Source of the DNA: Deltaproteobacteria bacterium
GTDB taxonomy: Bacteria > Desulfobacterota > Desulfobacteria > Desulfobacterales > ETH-SRB1
Reading direction: 5' to 3'
Length of the DNA: 6,052 bases
Assembly: GCA_030627405.1 (NCBI GenBank)
Contig: DAOUSD010000125.1
Location: 1-6,052, forward strand
Below, piece after piece: positions 1-6,008 of the stretch. The notes under the pieces are model-generated. The model was given only the letters and a program-made list of their open reading frames with translations. It ran no database searches and had not been told where the DNA came from. The first letter of the stretch is position 1; every line of letters begins with the position of its first letter. The translations under genes were made by a program, and so were the position numbers.

Positions 1-11
1 ATTTGTGCGCA

Positions 12-91
12 TAGCTGTTAGCCGTTAGCTTTTAGCTTAACAGTCCGTTTTTATACAAAAGTTTTGCCTAATAGCTAACGGCTAACAGCTA
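12..91. repeat. Near-perfect inverted repeat of the TTAGC family downstream of gspM
   Basis: The left arm (12-35) pairs with the right arm (68-91): 19 bp are perfect (12-30 with 73-91), then one mismatch, then 4 more pairs. The loop is about 32 nt. The arm unit is AGCTGTTAGCCGTTAGCT. It starts about 55 nt past the gspM stop, so a transcript would form a long hairpin. No T-tract follows the stem on the minus strand, so it does not look like a classical intrinsic terminator. A related unit lies at the other end of the window (5975-6008; 14 of 15 bases agree between 21-35 and 5975-5989). It is probably a dispersed REP/MITE-like repeat; the family was not identified. Confidence 0.8.
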
Positions 92-145
92 ATGGCCGGC
101 ATCCGTCAATGCTGAAAAAGTGTAAACTACAAAATGAAGGATGCC

Positions 146-682
146 CTATATTTCTATTGTTTCAACCTTTAGGACAGCATTGATGAGATCTTCCCGCCCA
201 CCAGCCTTTGAAATTGAAAGCCTGTTAATTAAGACGTTATTGTCTGTTGTTTCTACCATATAAAGATACGAAATAAGCTCATTTAGAGTTATATCCTGAA
301 CCTTGATTTCTACGGATGATATCTTGTAGTTACTGTTTTTAGCAACCGAAGTTGAAGGCTTCATATATACAATATTATCTTTTATTGCTGCTTTTCCGGC
401 AAGACTGTCTATCAAGGAAAAAAGTGTAAAGTTCTTTTCTCTTTTTGCAAAGCGTGACTTTGACAAATCAGCCCTGTAGCTTATGGCATCGTATTTTGAT
501 TTTAGAACTATCATTTCCTCAAGTATTTTTGTTTTAACCTGAATAGCCCTTGTAACGCGTTCCCTTTTATCGATAACAGGGAATACTATAAATTTAATTA
601 AAACAAATATGCAGATAATAACTGCTGCCGCATATACTGAATATTTTTCACGTCTGTTCAGCTTCATATTGTTGAGAACCAT
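146..682 (-). CDS. gspM: Type II secretion system protein GspM (assembly platform)
   Basis: 178 aa. The topology is that of GspM: a short basic N-terminus (residues 1-14), one hydrophobic membrane segment (about 15-36), a charged, probably coiled-coil stretch (about 38-75) and a small periplasmic domain. GspM is known to pair with GspL in the inner-membrane platform that couples the GspE ATPase to pseudopilus assembly. The sequence itself is poorly conserved, so the assignment rests mainly on topology, length and position directly after gspL (32-nt gap). The start at 682 is ATG; a second ATG (residue 6, at 667) is possible and neither has a strong Shine-Dalgarno. A hairpin lies just before the start. 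It is the last gsp gene in the window: TAG at 146-148, then a large inverted repeat. Confidence 0.8.
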   Translation of the reverse strand: MVLNNMKLNRREKYSVYAAAVIICIFVLIKFIVFPVIDKRERVTRAIQVKTKILEEMIVLKSKYDAISYRADLSKSRFAKREKNFTLFSLIDSLAGKAAIKDNIVYMKPSTSVAKNSNYKISSVEIKVQDITLNELISYLYMVETTDNNVLINRLSISKAGGREDLINAVLKVETIEI

Positions 683-686
683 TTTA

Positions 687-733
687 AGGAACTGGGAATG
701 CCTTGTTGGGGAAATTATTTCATCCCAGTTCCT
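687..733 (-). promoter_or_regulatory. Inverted repeat at the gspL-gspM junction
   Basis: The arms AGGAACTGGGA (687-697) and TCCCAGTTCCT (723-733) are perfectly complementary over 11 bp, with a 25-nt loop. One arm is made of the last gspL codons, the gspL stop (715-717) lies in the loop, and the other arm ends 4 nt before the gspM ATG. In the mRNA this hairpin would cover the place where a gspM ribosome site should be, so it could link gspM translation to ribosomes finishing gspL, or be a processing site. No T-run follows, so a terminator is unlikely. The structure is visible; the function is inferred. Confidence 0.55.
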
Positions 734-2208
734 AACTTAATTTGCAGCTTAAAGCGCACCCTGTTTTCAGCCTTGTCTATATTGGCCGAGCTTATTATGA
801 CTTTTTTAAAAAAATCAGCTTGTTCAAGCTTGCTCTTAATTTTGTTCACAGAATTAAATGTATCTGTATTTCCCGTTAGCATTAAGTTTTCAAATCCAAA
901 CATAAACTTTGTAACCTCAACATCGATTTCCTCTGGAATGAGCCTGCTGATTTCATAAAGAATATCAATTGCGCGGATATCTCTATGAGTTTCTTCCTGG
1001 AATAAAGAGCTTTTTTGGGCCTTTTGTATTCCAACCCGCATCTGATGCAGTGGATCTACTATATTTTTAACATCTGGAAAAGTTGTTTTAAATAAATCGG
1101 TTATCTTATGCTCTATGCTTGACAACTTTTTGTCCATTAAATAAGTATTAACCATTACATTAGAAAATGATGTTGCCAGAACTACTCCGGCAAGAAATCC
1201 CGTTATAATCAGGGCCTTTTTGTTTTCTTCCCAATATTTTTTTAAGGAAAAATGATCTTTATTAAAATTTAAACTATTAAGCCCTTTTAGCTCAACCAGC
1301 GAGAGCGCAAAAGCATTGTCCATTCTTTCAGGCTTCCAGGAATTTCCAGGATGATTTTTTATTTGAACTGATGTGCCGGCAACAAGATCCGTCCGCTTTA
1401 CGGAAATTCCCAAAATCCTTTCCATCTCCTGTTCAAATCCAGTCTCACCAATGCTGTTTCCTGTTGTAATAATTACATCCGCTTGAAAATCAAGGTGGAA
1501 AATTTCTTCAAAAGTAGAAATTGCCTGCTTTATATTTAAACAAAGCGATTCTATTTTCGAGGTATCAATTGAGTTTAATCTAAAGGAACGAATATAATAT
1601 ACCTGCCTTGATCTTACTATAAATACAGCGCATTTTTCATTACCTGTATCCACAAAAAGAAAATTATCAGGAGTATCTGCAAGCTCGGCCAGACACAGTG
1701 CTGTGGCTGAGCCTCCGACCGTTATTATCTTTGGATTAACATTAAAGGATTTTAGTTTGTTAAGGTATAATTGAATACCGGCTTTTTCAACAGCAGCCAC
1801 GATTAAGTCTGCGTTATCATTAGATGTTAAAGAATTGAAATCAATTACAAGGTCCTCAACATTAAAAGGAAGAGTGGTTTCAAGTTCAAAAGGCAGGACC
1901 TGTCTTATCTTTTTCCGATTTTTGAAAGGCACCTGAATGTTTCTGTACGAAATTTGGTAGGAAGGAAATGAAGCAATGCATACAGAATCAGTTATATCCA
2001 TTTTTTTGGTAATAATATCAAGAGAATACGATATTATACTCTCAAGATTTTTTTGATCTGATATCGGAACATATTCATGAGCTTCTATAAGGCTTTCCTT
2101 GATATTATTCTTTACCAACACTGCTGATACGGAATCATATCGAATATCAAGCCCAAGTATCTTCTTGTTCGTGGCATTTATAAGTATATTTTGAAGCTTT
2201 TTCATCAT
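715..2208 (-). CDS. gspL: Type II secretion system protein GspL (PilM-like cytoplasmic domain plus membrane anchor)
   Basis: 497 aa. The cytoplasmic part (about 15-315) has the actin-like fold signature shared by GspL and PilM: GLDI at 19-22, FPSYQISYRN at 81-90, LPFELETTLPF at 105-115, and a second DTGNEKC-like motif at 187-193. A single hydrophobic segment spans about 331-357. A helical stretch and a C-terminal periplasmic ferredoxin-like domain follow (about 410-497). In known systems the cytoplasmic domain binds the GspE ATPase and the periplasmic part pairs with GspM. The position between gspK (21-nt gap) and gspM supports GspL rather than a type IV pilus PilM, which would be a separate protein from PilN. 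The start is the first of two adjacent ATG codons; no strong Shine-Dalgarno is visible. Confidence 0.92.
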   Translation of the reverse strand: MMKKLQNILINATNKKILGLDIRYDSVSAVLVKNNIKESLIEAHEYVPISDQKNLESIISYSLDIITKKMDITDSVCIASFPSYQISYRNIQVPFKNRKKIRQVLPFELETTLPFNVEDLVIDFNSLTSNDNADLIVAAVEKAGIQLYLNKLKSFNVNPKIITVGGSATALCLAELADTPDNFLFVDTGNEKCAVFIVRSRQVYYIRSFRLNSIDTSKIESLCLNIKQAISTFEEIFHLDFQADVIITTGNSIGETGFEQEMERILGISVKRTDLVAGTSVQIKNHPGNSWKPERMDNAFALSLVELKGLNSLNFNKDHFSLKKYWEENKKALIITGFLAGVVLATSFSNVMVNTYLMDKKLSSIEHKITDLFKTTFPDVKNIVDPLHQMRVGIQKAQKSSLFQEETHRDIRAIDILYEISRLIPEEIDVEVTKFMFGFENLMLTGNTDTFNSVNKIKSKLEQADFFKKVIISSANIDKAENRVRFKLQIKLGTGMK

Positions 2209-2229
2209 ACTTGATATAGACTTTCAGAT

Positions 2230-3288
2230 TTACTGCGTCTGCCAGCTTAAAATTTTGCATTTCCATTTGCCGGATTCATCATTTTTTACGCGCTGAACTA
2301 TTGCTGTTGTGGTCATTTCCATTTCCCGCAGTTTCGCAACAGACACAATTCGGAAAAAATCACTTGAAGTTGTAATTAGACTTGAATCAATCTCGATATC
2401 TTCACAGCCGGAAACATTCTTATACCATGTATTGCTTGATAAATTATGGAGAAATTTCAGATCCGACATTTCCTGACGGTATTCACAAATAGCCGAAGAT
2501 AGATGCCGGCTGTCATCAGGCAATAAAGCCGCAATAACATTAGCCTCTGCCGTGTTGATATTAATTTTTCCTGCATATGTACTGCCGGAATTTGCCATGC
2601 CATAGACAGTCATATATTCTGAAATACCGAACATTTTATTATAGTTATAAAAAAGATCAGAGGCAACACCTTTTATCATTGCAAGCTGGTTTAAATCAGA
2701 TAATGGAGCATTCCTGCAGGAATATGGAGTGTCACTGTCCTGGTAATATTCTGATTCCGCCCCATTTAAGCCTGTAATTGAATCATCAAAATCCAGCCAG
2801 TCTTTAACGGAATTTATTATGCAGGAAGTATCAATTTCTTCAGGCAATTCACGTTCAAAAATTATAAGCCGCAAAAAACTATCCCAGAGATTTTTTTGAA
2901 ATTCATTAAAGTCATTCCCGTCAGGATATGCTACAAGTGCATTAACCTGAATCTTGCCGAGTTCATCACTGATTTTTAATTTTATTTCGCCATCCTCAAA
3001 GGGAATATCTTCCAGCAAAAAAACAATCTTATCAGGATTGGCCCAGTCTTCCTGTATAGAGTCTGTCTCTGATTCGAGTTTATCTTTAATAAGCAAAGCA
3101 ATTGCTGCATTTATTCCTGAAGATGTCATATGCGACAATGTATATTGATCTCTGATTGCTGCAGTGGATGCAATCATAGATCTGCTCTTGCTGTTTAACT
3201 CCAATGCTATTGTAATTAATAATGTTATTACTGCAATAGTAACAAGGATTACCACTCCTCGGTTATTGCTTAATATGCTTCTAATCAT
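2230..3288 (-). CDS. gspK: Minor pseudopilin GspK
   Basis: 352 aa, the usual size for GspK, the largest minor pseudopilin, which caps the pseudopilus with GspI and GspJ. The leader is short (MIRSILSNNRG), with predicted prepilin-peptidase cleavage after Gly11. A hydrophobic helix VVILVTIAVITLL follows. The residue at mature position 5 is Val16, not Glu, which is the known GspK peculiarity. Family motifs include DELGKIQVNAL (108-118), DWLDFDDS followed by GAE and Tyr (163-182), RNAPLSDLNQL (192-202), and KININTAEANVIAALLP (241-257), which belongs to the helical SAM-like domain. The C-terminus ends in a Trp-containing strand. The ATG at 3288 is 9 nt after the gspJ stop, indicating one operon. 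Confidence 0.95.
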   Translation of the reverse strand: MIRSILSNNRGVVILVTIAVITLLITIALELNSKSRSMIASTAAIRDQYTLSHMTSSGINAAIALLIKDKLESETDSIQEDWANPDKIVFLLEDIPFEDGEIKLKISDELGKIQVNALVAYPDGNDFNEFQKNLWDSFLRLIIFERELPEEIDTSCIINSVKDWLDFDDSITGLNGAESEYYQDSDTPYSCRNAPLSDLNQLAMIKGVASDLFYNYNKMFGISEYMTVYGMANSGSTYAGKININTAEANVIAALLPDDSRHLSSAICEYRQEMSDLKFLHNLSSNTWYKNVSGCEDIEIDSSLITTSSDFFRIVSVAKLREMEMTTTAIVQRVKNDESGKWKCKILSWQTQ

Positions 3289-3297
3289 TATTGAATT

Positions 3298-4029
3298 TTA
3301 ACTGGTTTTTACTCTGTAAACCGGAATTATTACCATTGCTTCCAACAAAAGAGAGTTCGGCTTATCTCCTGCCTCAAGTTTTATACCGATTGCCCTTGGA
3401 GTCGAATGCCGGAACTCATCGGACTGCGAATCCCAATAATCGTATTCATTTCCATCATAATCATAATATTTGAATTCCAAAGATTTTACTTTTTTGCATA
3501 ACAATGGATCACTGTCTTTTTTTTTAAAAAATTTATAGGGATACAGACTGTCTCCTCTCCTGATAACGTAATTTTCTTCATCTATTTTTTGAACATAATA
3601 GACAATTTCCGCAATTCCATGCCGCATATCATGCTCAAGATTTATATGCGCAAGAGAAGTAAATCTTAGTTTTGAGAATTCTCTGCTTCCCACATCGGTA
3701 TTTTCACCCACAATACGATAAGCTCCCAGCAGATCGTCTGAATTTAAAGATGTATCACCAGGAAAATATGCATGGATCGATTTAAGATCGGTAATAATTC
3801 TGTTAAGACAATTTTTAGCCATATCGCATGTGGCAAGCTCTTCAGATATGGAGCCGGTATTATTAACTATCGCATTAAATGAACTGAAAATAGTTGTGAC
3901 AATTATACTGAAGATAAATATTGCAATCAGAATTTCGATCAGAGTAAAACCCGGGCTGGACAAACCGGAACCAAATTGACAATTGAAGCTTGAAGATTTA
4001 AGATTTGTAGTATTGCTTTGCTCTATCAT
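3298..4029 (-). CDS. gspJ: Minor pseudopilin GspJ
   Basis: 243 aa from the chosen ATG at 4029, which follows the gspI stop after a single base. An in-frame TTG at 4074 would give 258 aa but overlaps gspI by 44 nt and has no ribosome site. The type III (prepilin) signal is PGFTLIEILIAIFIF; cleavage before Phe28 leaves Glu at mature position 5. The leader is 27 residues, long and Ser/Asn-rich for this family. The downstream region has GspJ features: SLEFKYYDYDGNEY and PRAIGIKLE near the C-terminus. GspJ is known to bind GspI and GspK at the pseudopilus tip. The coding strand carries T6 followed by A9 (around 3517-3531, within Phe-Phe-Lys-Lys-Lys codons), a possible slippage site. Confidence 0.92.
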   Translation of the reverse strand: MIEQSNTTNLKSSSFNCQFGSGLSSPGFTLIEILIAIFIFSIIVTTIFSSFNAIVNNTGSISEELATCDMAKNCLNRIITDLKSIHAYFPGDTSLNSDDLLGAYRIVGENTDVGSREFSKLRFTSLAHINLEHDMRHGIAEIVYYVQKIDEENYVIRRGDSLYPYKFFKKKDSDPLLCKKVKSLEFKYYDYDGNEYDYWDSQSDEFRHSTPRAIGIKLEAGDKPNSLLLEAMVIIPVYRVKTS

Positions 4030-4030
4030 T

Positions 4031-4441
4031 TTAATTAAATCTGTACGTCCTGAGACTATACGAAAGTTCTTCAATGTCAGTAAATACGGTAATGTCTATT
4101 TTCTTTAGATCACCTGCAGCATATCCAAGAAATTCAGAATCAGCATCATCTATGGAAATATTATACCTGTAACCAGGATAATTATCCCCAAAATTTCCTG
4201 AATCATAAATACTGTCATAAACGGATTTTAATTCAAGCTCCTCTGTTTTATTCTGAGCCAATAGCGGCGCTATGGTGTAAAACTTTACCGCCTGATTCAT
4301 TGATATAGTCTGTTTATGCATCTTAAATATACTTAAAAAGACAATTGCAATGATGGACATCGCCACCAGAACTTCAAGCAGCGAGAAGCCGGACCGTAGT
4401 ATCAGCGATTTGTCAGTTTTCAAACTCCACATATTCTTCAT
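4031..4441 (-). CDS. gspI: Minor pseudopilin GspI
   Basis: 136 aa from the ATG at 4441; an in-frame TTG three codons earlier (4450) is possible but less likely, and a further ATG lies at 4432. The prepilin signal is SGFSLLEVLVAMSIIAIVF, with cleavage before Phe and Glu at mature position 5. The mature length and the stretch APLLAQNKTEELEL match the GspI family, whose helix after the membrane segment usually reads LA..K.EEL. GspI starts the minor-pseudopilin tip complex with GspJ and GspK. The start lies within the end of gspH (29-nt overlap) and the stop is one base from the gspJ ATG, so H-I-J are probably translationally coupled. Confidence 0.92.
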   Translation of the reverse strand: MKNMWSLKTDKSLILRSGFSLLEVLVAMSIIAIVFLSIFKMHKQTISMNQAVKFYTIAPLLAQNKTEELELKSVYDSIYDSGNFGDNYPGYRYNISIDDADSEFLGYAAGDLKKIDITVFTDIEELSYSLRTYRFN

Positions 4442-4979
4442 ACAGCTCAACCGCAGACAGAAAAGGTTCTATAAGAAAAGAAAGCTGTTTATTGCTGCTG
4501 TCTTCAATATGAATCAATGCCTTATCGGAATATCCTTTTTTATAAAAATAAATATCTGCACGCCCGGATAACATCTTGTCTTTACCTGGATATTTAACAT
4601 CAAGCAAATTTATATCATCCGGAAGCTCAAAACCTTGTTGTTCGGCATTTTGCATTTCTTCTTCCGACATTAATTCATTTGTCACCCACATTCTGTTATT
4701 ATCTAAATCAATGTGAAAAACATATAACTTCTGGTTGTTTACAGAACTTTCCTTCAAAGCCTGTAGTTTACCTATAATCCAGCGAGATACTCTTTTTGTA
4801 CTATCAAACATAACTGCTTCCTGGAATTTCGGGATATACAAAAAAAGCATAATGCTGATAAGTGAAACCACAACTATCAGCTCAATGAGAGTAAAACCTT
4901 TGTCTTGCCTTAGGGCTCGGTCAAAAATAACTTGGCATTTTTGCATCCCAACTTCACCATATCTTTCATCGATCTTCAT
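4413..4979 (-). CDS. gspH: Minor pseudopilin GspH with an N-terminal leader supplied by an inserted element
   Basis: 188 aa from the ATG at 4979. The prepilin signal is DKGFTLIELIVVVSLISIML, with Glu at mature position 5; the mature protein is 160 aa, normal for GspH. The leader as read now is 28 residues. Nearly all of it, up to DRAL, is encoded inside the 193-bp element at 4913-5105. Possible in-frame starts are GTG 4985, ATG 4979 (AGG about 5 nt upstream, preferred) and ATG 4946 (17-residue leader, GAAG upstream). Deleting the element and one TTA restores an ATG at 5118 with leader MFYLRQDKG. Since the leader is removed by prepilin peptidase, the mature pseudopilin should be unaffected, though expression may differ. 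GspH joins the pseudopilus below the I-J-K tip. Confidence 0.9.
   Translation of the reverse strand: MKIDERYGEVGMQKCQVIFDRALRQDKGFTLIELIVVVSLISIMLFLYIPKFQEAVMFDSTKRVSRWIIGKLQALKESSVNNQKLYVFHIDLDNNRMWVTNELMSEEEMQNAEQQGFELPDDINLLDVKYPGKDKMLSGRADIYFYKKGYSDKALIHIEDSSNKQLSFLIEPFLSAVELYEEYVEFEN
4913..4930 (+). repeat. Left terminal inverted repeat of the element
   Basis: Sequence GGGCTCGGTCAAAAATAA, identical on the opposite strand to 5088-5105. TTA precedes it at 4910-4912. In the gspH reading frame this terminus encodes part of the leader (around FDRAL). Confidence 0.88.
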
Positions 4980-5086
4980 TCGCACCTGATCTTAGTAAAA
5001 TTGGCCTCGAAATAGCCCGCTATTCCGCGGTTTTGCTCAATCAGATCAATGAAATCTACGGCAAATTTGAGCGCAAATTCTACCAA
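4976..5086 (-). other. Cryptic 36-codon frame inside the element
   Basis: From a TTG at 5086, this frame reads about 36 residues, including NKLVEFALKFAVDFIDLI just around its start, and ends at TGA 4976-4978. That stop overlaps the proposed gspH ATG as ATGA, an arrangement typical of translational coupling. The frame is open back to the gspG stop but has no ATG or GTG. The helix-like piece faintly recalls the N-terminus of S23-type four-helix-bundle proteins, but the resemblance is too weak for a call. It may be only leftover coding sequence of the element's parent. Confidence 0.2.
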
Positions 5087-5118
5087 CTTATTTTTGACCG
5101 AGCCCTTAAGTAAAACAT
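5080..5118 (-). pseudogene. Original gspH start, disconnected by the insertion
   Basis: The ATG at 5118 opens a frame reading MFYLRARSKISW and then TAG (5080-5082). The first five codons lie outside or at the edge of the element and the rest is element DNA. In the uninterrupted sequence this ATG would read MFYLRQDKG followed by FTLIELIVV, a textbook 9-residue prepilin leader, 25 nt after the gspG stop. It is now a 12-residue orphan upstream of the new gspH start and could act as a leader peptide, though that is speculative. Confidence 0.75.
5088..5105 (-). repeat. Right terminal inverted repeat of the element
   Basis: Minus-strand sequence GGGCTCGGTCAAAAATAA, the mate of 4913-4930. On the plus strand it is followed directly by TTA (5106-5108), the second copy of the putative target duplication. 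Confidence 0.88.
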
Positions 5119-5143
5119 GATGGATAGCGTTTATGGATGGACT

Positions 5144-5599
5144 CTATTCAATTTCCCAGTTATTAATATCCTTGTTTTTTTCTTCACCTCCAGGCAAACC
5201 GTCGGCACCGTATGACATAATATCATAGTCATAATTAACACCGGGACAAAGATAGACAAAATTGTTATCCCATGGATCTTTGGGCATCTTTCCCTTTTCA
5301 AGATAGCCGCCCTTGCGCCATTTTTTCGGAAGAGTCCCTGTCTCAGGCGCTTCTACAAGCGCCTGCAATCCCTGCTCAGTATCCGGATACATGCCGCTAT
5401 CCAGTTTGTACAATTTAAGAGCAGTTTCCAGAATTTCTATCTGCATCTTTGCTTTAAGCCGCCTTGCCTCCTCTGGCCGTCCCATCAGCCTTGGGACTAT
5501 AAGACCCGCAAGGATCCCTAAAATTACAATAACAACCATTAATTCAATAAGCGTAAATCCCAACACACTATTTATTATTCGTGGAATCTTTTTATTCAT
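5144..5599 (-). CDS. gspG: Major pseudopilin GspG
   Basis: 151 aa, the family's usual length. The leader is MNKKIPRIINSVLG (14 residues), with cleavage before Phe15, then FTLIELMVVIVILGILAGL with Glu19 at mature position 5. The globular part has the GspG signatures YKLDSGMYPDTEQGLQAL, KDPWDNNFVYLCPG and SYGADGLPGGEEKNKDI; the last two form the calcium-binding loop region known in this family. GspG is the main subunit of the periplasmic pseudopilus that pushes substrates through the GspD secretin. The ATG at 5599 has a GGGGGG run 3 nt upstream as a possible, rather close, ribosome site. It is the first gsp gene here and probably the head of the G-M operon. A decayed ChrB-like fragment runs into its start codon. 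Confidence 0.97.
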   Translation of the reverse strand: MNKKIPRIINSVLGFTLIELMVVIVILGILAGLIVPRLMGRPEEARRLKAKMQIEILETALKLYKLDSGMYPDTEQGLQALVEAPETGTLPKKWRKGGYLEKGKMPKDPWDNNFVYLCPGVNYDYDIMSYGADGLPGGEEKNKDINNWEIE

Positions 5600-5839
5600 T
5601 ATCCCCCCATATGTTTACCTCGATATCATGGATAAGTTTTGGGTCCCGCAGTCTGTAATGCTTTAGCATGAACTTAAACGTAGACATGTTGTAGTACCGT
5701 TTGAATATGGCATCCGGGGTGTCGAATGCTATCCCTTCTTTTATAATCTCGCCCCTGGGGAAAATTTTATAACCCCATTTTCGTCAATAAACCGTTTTAT
5801 CAGCCGGATGGAAGCACACTTATCTACCTCAAAGCCTTC
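5592..5839 (-). pseudogene. Fragment of a ChrB-type chromate-resistance domain, frameshifted and truncated
   Basis: Read on the minus strand, one frame from 5839 gives VDKCASIRLIKRFIDENGV followed by IKF. A second frame then gives PRGEIIKEGIAFDTPDAIFK, continuing with TFKFMLKHYRLRDP and ending GDNE. Together they line up from memory with the ChrB C-terminal domain pattern VDR.A..WLIRRFID, F.P.......G..FD.P, TFD..L..Y.L.DP.L, followed by RGAD. The frames join at a TTTTCCCC tract (5757-5768), where one extra base restores continuity. The fragment has a stop just upstream (5840-5842), lacks the rest of the domain, and ends at TAA 5592-5594, inside gspG codons 1-3. It is most likely a relic unrelated to secretion. 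A sequencing error could explain the frameshift but not the truncation. Confidence 0.6.
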
Positions 5840-5877
5840 TTATGTGGAAAAGATCAAACCCTTTTCTTCTGCCAAGG

Positions 5878-5918
5878 TATACCTCGAAAAAATGCAATTT
5901 GCAACCTTCCGAGGTATA
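5878..5918. repeat. 9-bp inverted repeat in the region upstream of gspG
   Basis: TATACCTCG (5878-5886) and CGAGGTATA (5910-5918) are perfectly complementary around a 23-nt spacer. GGTATACC at 5876-5883 is also a self-complementary octamer. It could be an operator-like site or the base of a hairpin; no T-run follows on either strand. The surrounding 5840-6052 stretch shows no intact gene. Confidence 0.4.
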
Positions 5919-5974
5919 ATGGGAGTCTTTCCATATATAATAAGCATACATAAAAACACAAAAATGCGACCTGT

Positions 5975-6008
5975 GCGGTTAGCTTTTAGCCATTAGCGGT
6001 TAGCTTTT
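5975..6008. repeat. Tandem TTAGC-type repeat near the right end
   Basis: GCGGTTAGCTTTT occurs twice (5975-5987 and 5996-6008), separated by AGCCATTA, giving a 21-bp period. The unit differs by one base from the arm of the inverted repeat at 12-91. It therefore belongs to the same dispersed family, here in direct rather than inverted layout. Confidence 0.7.

Larger units (their letters stand above)
4913..5105. mobile_element. 193-bp MITE-like element inserted in the gspH leader
   Basis: The ends are perfect 18-bp terminal inverted repeats, GGGCTCGGTCAAAAATAA inward from 4913 and the same sequence on the minus strand inward from 5105. After one mismatch, TTGG also matches, and weaker similarity continues (22 of 23 bp). 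Both outer flanks read TTA on the plus strand (4910-4912 and 5106-5108), as expected of a 3-bp target duplication. No transposase is encoded, so movement would have to be in trans. TNA target duplications are known for some IS5-family groups, but the parent IS was not identified. Insertion adds 196 bp to gspH, shifting the frame by +1. Removing the element plus one TTA rebuilds a canonical gspH start, which is independent evidence for the boundaries. Confidence 0.85.

Noticed and set aside
12..91. CRISPR-like or tRNA-like structure at the left end
   Set aside because: There are only two inverted copies with no regular spacers and no cloverleaf features; it is a simple palindrome.
98..145. 7-bp inverted repeat GGCATCC / GGATGCC just after the gspM stop
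   Set aside because: The stem is short, the loop is 34 nt and no T-tract follows, so it is expected by chance and was not called as a terminator.
698..958. 86-codon plus-strand open frame with hydrophobic stretches
   Set aside because: It is antisense to the conserved C-terminal part of gspL; the hydrophobicity is a by-product of the opposite strand.
5313..5666. 117-codon plus-strand open frame
   Set aside because: It is antisense to gspG, whose minus-strand protein is unmistakable.
5600..5700. Sigma70-type promoter for gspG
   Set aside because: Several AT-rich hexamers can be found, but none pairs a convincing -35 with a -10 at proper spacing, so no promoter is claimed.
5808..5996. 62-codon plus-strand open frame
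   Set aside because: It runs antisense to the ChrB-like relic and into the TTAGC repeat, has no ribosome site and resembles no family.
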